From positions 1 to 7,680 of the forward strand of contig JAGWMH010000082.1 in NCBI GenBank assembly GCA_028871775.1: 7,680 nt of DNA, written 5' to 3'. Position numbers and translations under genes: made by a program. The notes below the pieces were generated by a model. The model did not search any database. It saw nothing but the letters and a program-made list of their open reading frames with translations, and had not been told where the DNA came from. Shown here piece after piece: positions 5,565 to 7,680 of the stretch. Each line of letters begins with the position of its first letter. Within the stretch, counting starts at the first letter, position 1. The DNA is from Betaproteobacteria bacterium (GTDB lineage: Bacteria > Pseudomonadota > Gammaproteobacteria > Burkholderiales > Gallionellaceae).

Positions 5565-6537
5565 GCAGTTGTTGCTCCTGGTGTTGTTCCTGATTGCATT
5601 GCTGGCGGGCGATATGGGCTACTACGCCACCCGGCCGTTGACCCTGCCCGCGTTGCCGTACGAATTCTCGCTCAAGCAGGGCACCAGCCTGAAGGGCGCG
5701 GCGCACCAGCTGCAACAGGAAGGGGCATTGCCAAACGAGCGGATGTTCGTCCTGCTGGCGCGCCTGCTCGGCAAATCGGCGCAGATCAAGGCCGGCAACT
5801 ATGAGCTGGAAACCGCAGTGACCCCGCTCGAGTTGCTGGACATCCTGACCAAGGGGCAAGTGACGCAAAGCGAACTCAGCATCATAGAAGGCTGGACGTT
5901 CAGCCAGTTCCGCGCCGCGTTGAATGCCAATCCGGCCATACGCCACGACAGCGCGACATTGTCCGAAGCCGAAATATTGCAGCGCCTCGGCATAGCTGAA
6001 AAACAGCTGGAAGGGTTGTTCTTCCCCGATACCTATTACTTTGCCAGCGGCGCCAGCGACCTGGTCCTGCTCAAGCGCGCCTATCAGACCATGCAAAAGT
6101 ATCTGCAGGAAAATTGGCAAACGCGGGAAGCCGGCCTTCCTCTGGAGTCGCCTTATCAAGCGCTGATTCTTGCCTCCATCGTGGAAAAGGAAACCGGGCA
6201 GGCAAGTGACCGCGGCATGATTGCGGGCGTGTTCGCCAATCGGTTGCGCCGCGGCATGCTGCTGCAAACCGACCCCACCGTGATTTACGGCATGGGCGAA
6301 AAATTTGACGGCAATTTGCGCAAGAGCGATTTGCTGGCCGATACTCCGTACAATACCTATACCCGCGTGGGATTGCCGCCCACGCCGATCGCGCTGCCCG
6401 GGCTGGCCTCGCTACAGGCGGCATTGCATCCGGCAAAAACTGATGCACTGTACTTCGTGGCGCGTGGGGACGGCAGCTCGGAGTTTTCCGGAACATTGGC
6501 GCAGCACAACCGGGCAGTCAACAAATACCAGAAATGA
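5551..6537 (+). CDS. mltG: Endolytic murein transglycosylase MltG (YceG family, 328 aa)
   Basis: MltG cuts nascent glycan strands inside the chain and acts as a terminase for peptidoglycan polymerisation in the periplasm. Residues 1-4 carry positive charge and about 5-20 form one hydrophobic helix, an inner-membrane anchor. A LysM-like region follows at about 36-103 (IKAGNYELE at 79-87), then the catalytic YceG domain. Its signatures are [11 protein letters not shown] (154-164), [11 protein letters not shown] (206-216), with E212 probably matching the catalytic Glu (E218 in E. coli), [12 protein letters not shown] (238-249), and [14 protein letters not shown] (267-280). The ATG at 5551 gives a proper signal anchor; starts further up lie inside pabC and add unrelated residues. 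It overlaps pabC by 14 bp, with GAAAGGG upstream as ribosome site, and overlaps tmk by 4 bp, the usual pabC-mltG-tmk order. Confidence 0.95.
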   Translation: MRSIKQLLLLVLFLIALLAGDMGYYATRPLTLPALPYEFSLKQGTSLKGAAHQLQQEGALPNERMFVLLARLLGKSAQIKAGNYELETAVTPLELLDILTKGQVTQSELSIIEGWTFSQFRAALNANPAIRHDSATLSEAEILQRLGIAEKQLEGLFFPDTYYFASGASDLVLLKRAYQTMQKYLQENWQTREAGLPLESPYQALILASIVEKETGQASDRGMIAGVFANRLRRGMLLQTDPTVIYGMGEKFDGNLRKSDLLADTPYNTYTRVGLPPTPIALPGLASLQAALHPAKTDALYFVARGDGSSEFSGTLAQHNRAVNKYQK

Positions 6538-7142
6538 GCAAAGCGAAATTTATCACCTTTGAAGGCGTGGACGGGGCGGGCAAGAGCACCCACTTGGCCT
6601 GGTTTGCCGACACCCTGCGCCAGCGCGGGCTGGAGGTGCTGGTCACGCGCGAACCCGGCGGCACACCCTTGGGCGAGCGCCTGCGCGAGATTCTGCTCAA
6701 CCAGCCGATGCATGCCGAAACCGAGGTGCTGCTGATGTTTGCCGCCCGCCTCGAGCATATCGAGCAAGTCATCCGGCCGGCCTTGCAGCGCGGGACATGG
6801 GTGGTGTCCGACCGCTTCAGCGACGCCAGCTTCGCCTATCAGGGCGGGGGCAGGGGAGTGCCGTGGGCCAAGCTGGAGCAACTGGAGCGCTGGGTGCACG
6901 AAGGCTTGCAGCCGGACTTGACCCTGCTGTTCGACATTCCGGTCGAAATCGCACGGCAACGGCTATCGGCCAATCCGGCGCTGGACCGCTTCGAGCAGGA
7001 ACAGGCCGATTTCTTCGAGCGTGTGCGTGCCGCATACCACCGTCGCGTGCAACAAAATCCGCAGCGATATGCCGTTATTGATGCGGCGCAGTCTTTGGAA
7101 AGAGTTAAACATCAACTTGAAAAAATTGTTGCGGCGATATGA
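6534..7142 (+). CDS. tmk: Thymidylate kinase (202 aa)
   Basis: Tmk phosphorylates dTMP to dTDP with ATP, an essential step in dTTP supply. The P-loop is GVDGAGKST at 11-19. The dTMP-binding motif is [16 protein letters not shown] (93-108), and [11 protein letters not shown] (38-48) is the second conserved block. The lid segment around 141-156 ([16 protein letters not shown]) carries arginines, and the P-loop lacks the Arg of eukaryotic-type enzymes, as in the E. coli type. Length is slightly short of E. coli (213 aa) but normal for the family. ATG 6534 overlaps the mltG stop as ATGA and the holB start overlaps the tmk stop in the same way; no clear Shine-Dalgarno is seen, so translational coupling is likely. 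Confidence 0.97.
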   Translation: MSKAKFITFEGVDGAGKSTHLAWFADTLRQRGLEVLVTREPGGTPLGERLREILLNQPMHAETEVLLMFAARLEHIEQVIRPALQRGTWVVSDRFSDASFAYQGGGRGVPWAKLEQLERWVHEGLQPDLTLLFDIPVEIARQRLSANPALDRFEQEQADFFERVRAAYHRRVQQNPQRYAVIDAAQSLERVKHQLEKIVAAI

Positions 7143-7680
7143 AGGAAATTTACCCCTGGCAAAAGAATGACTGGGTGCGCTTGCAGGAGCTGCGCAAGCG
7201 CCCGCCGCATGCCTTGCTGTTCAAGGGATCAAGGGGCATAGGCAAGCTCGACCTGACGATGAATTTCGCCCAGCTCTTGCTGTGCCAGAAACCGGGCGAA
7301 TCCGGTTTCGCCTGCGGCAAGTGCCCATCGTGCCACTGGCTCGAACAGGATTCACACCCTGATTTTCGTTTGCTGCAGCCGGAAGCCTTGAGCCTGGGCG
7401 GCGAAGAAAGCGAATCCGGCAAGAAACCCAGCAAGCAGATTTCCGTCGATCAAATTCGCGGACTGGCCGATTTCATAGGCATGTCCGCCCATCAGGGCGG
7501 CAGGCGCGTGGTCATCATTCATCCCGCCGAGGCGATGAACATCAATGCCGCAAATGCCTTGCTGAAGAATCTCGAGGAGCCACCGCCAGGTTTGCTGTTC
7601 ATCCTGGTGTCGCACAAGCCGCAGCAATTGTTGCCGACCATTTTGAGCCGCTGTCTGTCCTTCAATCTGCCCGCCCCCGA
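7139..7680 (+). CDS. holB: DNA polymerase III delta' subunit, N-terminal part (runs off the window)
   Basis: The first 180 codons are present and the frame is open to the window end. HolB is a clamp-loader subunit that helps load the beta clamp on DNA. Seen features: start MKEIYPWQ, common in the family; a Walker A-like loop GSRGIGK (30-36) followed by Leu where Ser/Thr would bind Mg-ATP, consistent with a subunit that does not hydrolyse ATP; four cysteines C49, C59, C62 and C65 of the zinc module; [14 protein letters not shown] (136-149) and the SRC motif (170-172) with the arginine finger. A hydrophilic insert, [13 protein letters not shown] at about 87-99, precedes ISVDQIR. ATG 7139 overlaps the tmk stop by 4 bp, the standard tmk-holB order. 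DnaX shares the fold but would keep an intact Walker A. Confidence 0.94.
   Translation, partial: MKEIYPWQKNDWVRLQELRKRPPHALLFKGSRGIGKLDLTMNFAQLLLCQKPGESGFACGKCPSCHWLEQDSHPDFRLLQPEALSLGGEESESGKKPSKQISVDQIRGLADFIGMSAHQGGRRVVIIHPAEAMNINAANALLKNLEEPPPGLLFILVSHKPQQLLPTILSRCLSFNLPAP

Noticed and set aside
4743..6267. Long - strand open frames opposite pabC and mltG (269 and 267 codons)
   Set aside because: Same cause: composition-driven shadows rich in Gln, His and Arg with no recognisable domain.
7226..7265. Damaged Walker A loop of HolB as a sign of a pseudogene
   Set aside because: Delta' subunits normally lack a working ATP site, and the frame, cysteines and SRC motif are intact.

Overview
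This window is a stretch of a bacterial fatty-acid biosynthesis (fab) cluster running into a folate, cell-wall and DNA-replication gene string. All genes are on the + strand. The order is fabH (3' end only), fabD, fabG, an AI-2E/YdiK-type membrane protein, acpP, fabF, pabC, mltG, tmk, holB (5' part only). The order and the protein signatures fit a proteobacterium, most likely a betaproteobacterium; I lean towards the Nitrosomonadales/Gallionellaceae, but the sequence alone does not prove this. GC is about 60% or more in most genes, and visibly lower in fabG (about 52% by hand count).

Layout. Positions 1-98 hold the last 31 codons of fabH. Positions 99-184 are a short spacer filled with a direct and inverted repeat. 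fabD (185-1117) and fabG (1160-1897) follow. A 134-bp spacer with hairpins leads to the AI-2E family membrane protein (2032-3075). A 157-bp spacer carries a plausible sigma-70 promoter for acpP (3233-3469). fabF follows from a TTG start (3508-4740). Then come pabC (4755-5564), mltG (5551-6537), tmk (6534-7142) and holB (from 7139, leaving the window), packed with a 14-bp gap and three overlaps, which suggests one translationally coupled unit.

How the genes work together. FabD loads malonyl groups onto the acyl carrier protein AcpP. FabH starts chains, FabF elongates them and FabG performs the first reduction, so the left half is almost a complete elongation module. PabC makes 4-aminobenzoate for folate, MltG sets glycan strand length in peptidoglycan, Tmk makes dTDP, and HolB is the delta' subunit of the DNA polymerase III clamp loader. 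Growth-related envelope, folate and replication functions are therefore co-located.

What stands out. This is mostly a conserved housekeeping region and I see no new multi-gene system. The points worth a second look are: fabG, which differs in composition and has an Asp at the cofactor-specificity position; the AI-2E-type gene splitting fabG from acpP; the repeat-made hairpin immediately before a fabD that lacks a Shine-Dalgarno sequence; and the TTG start of fabF.
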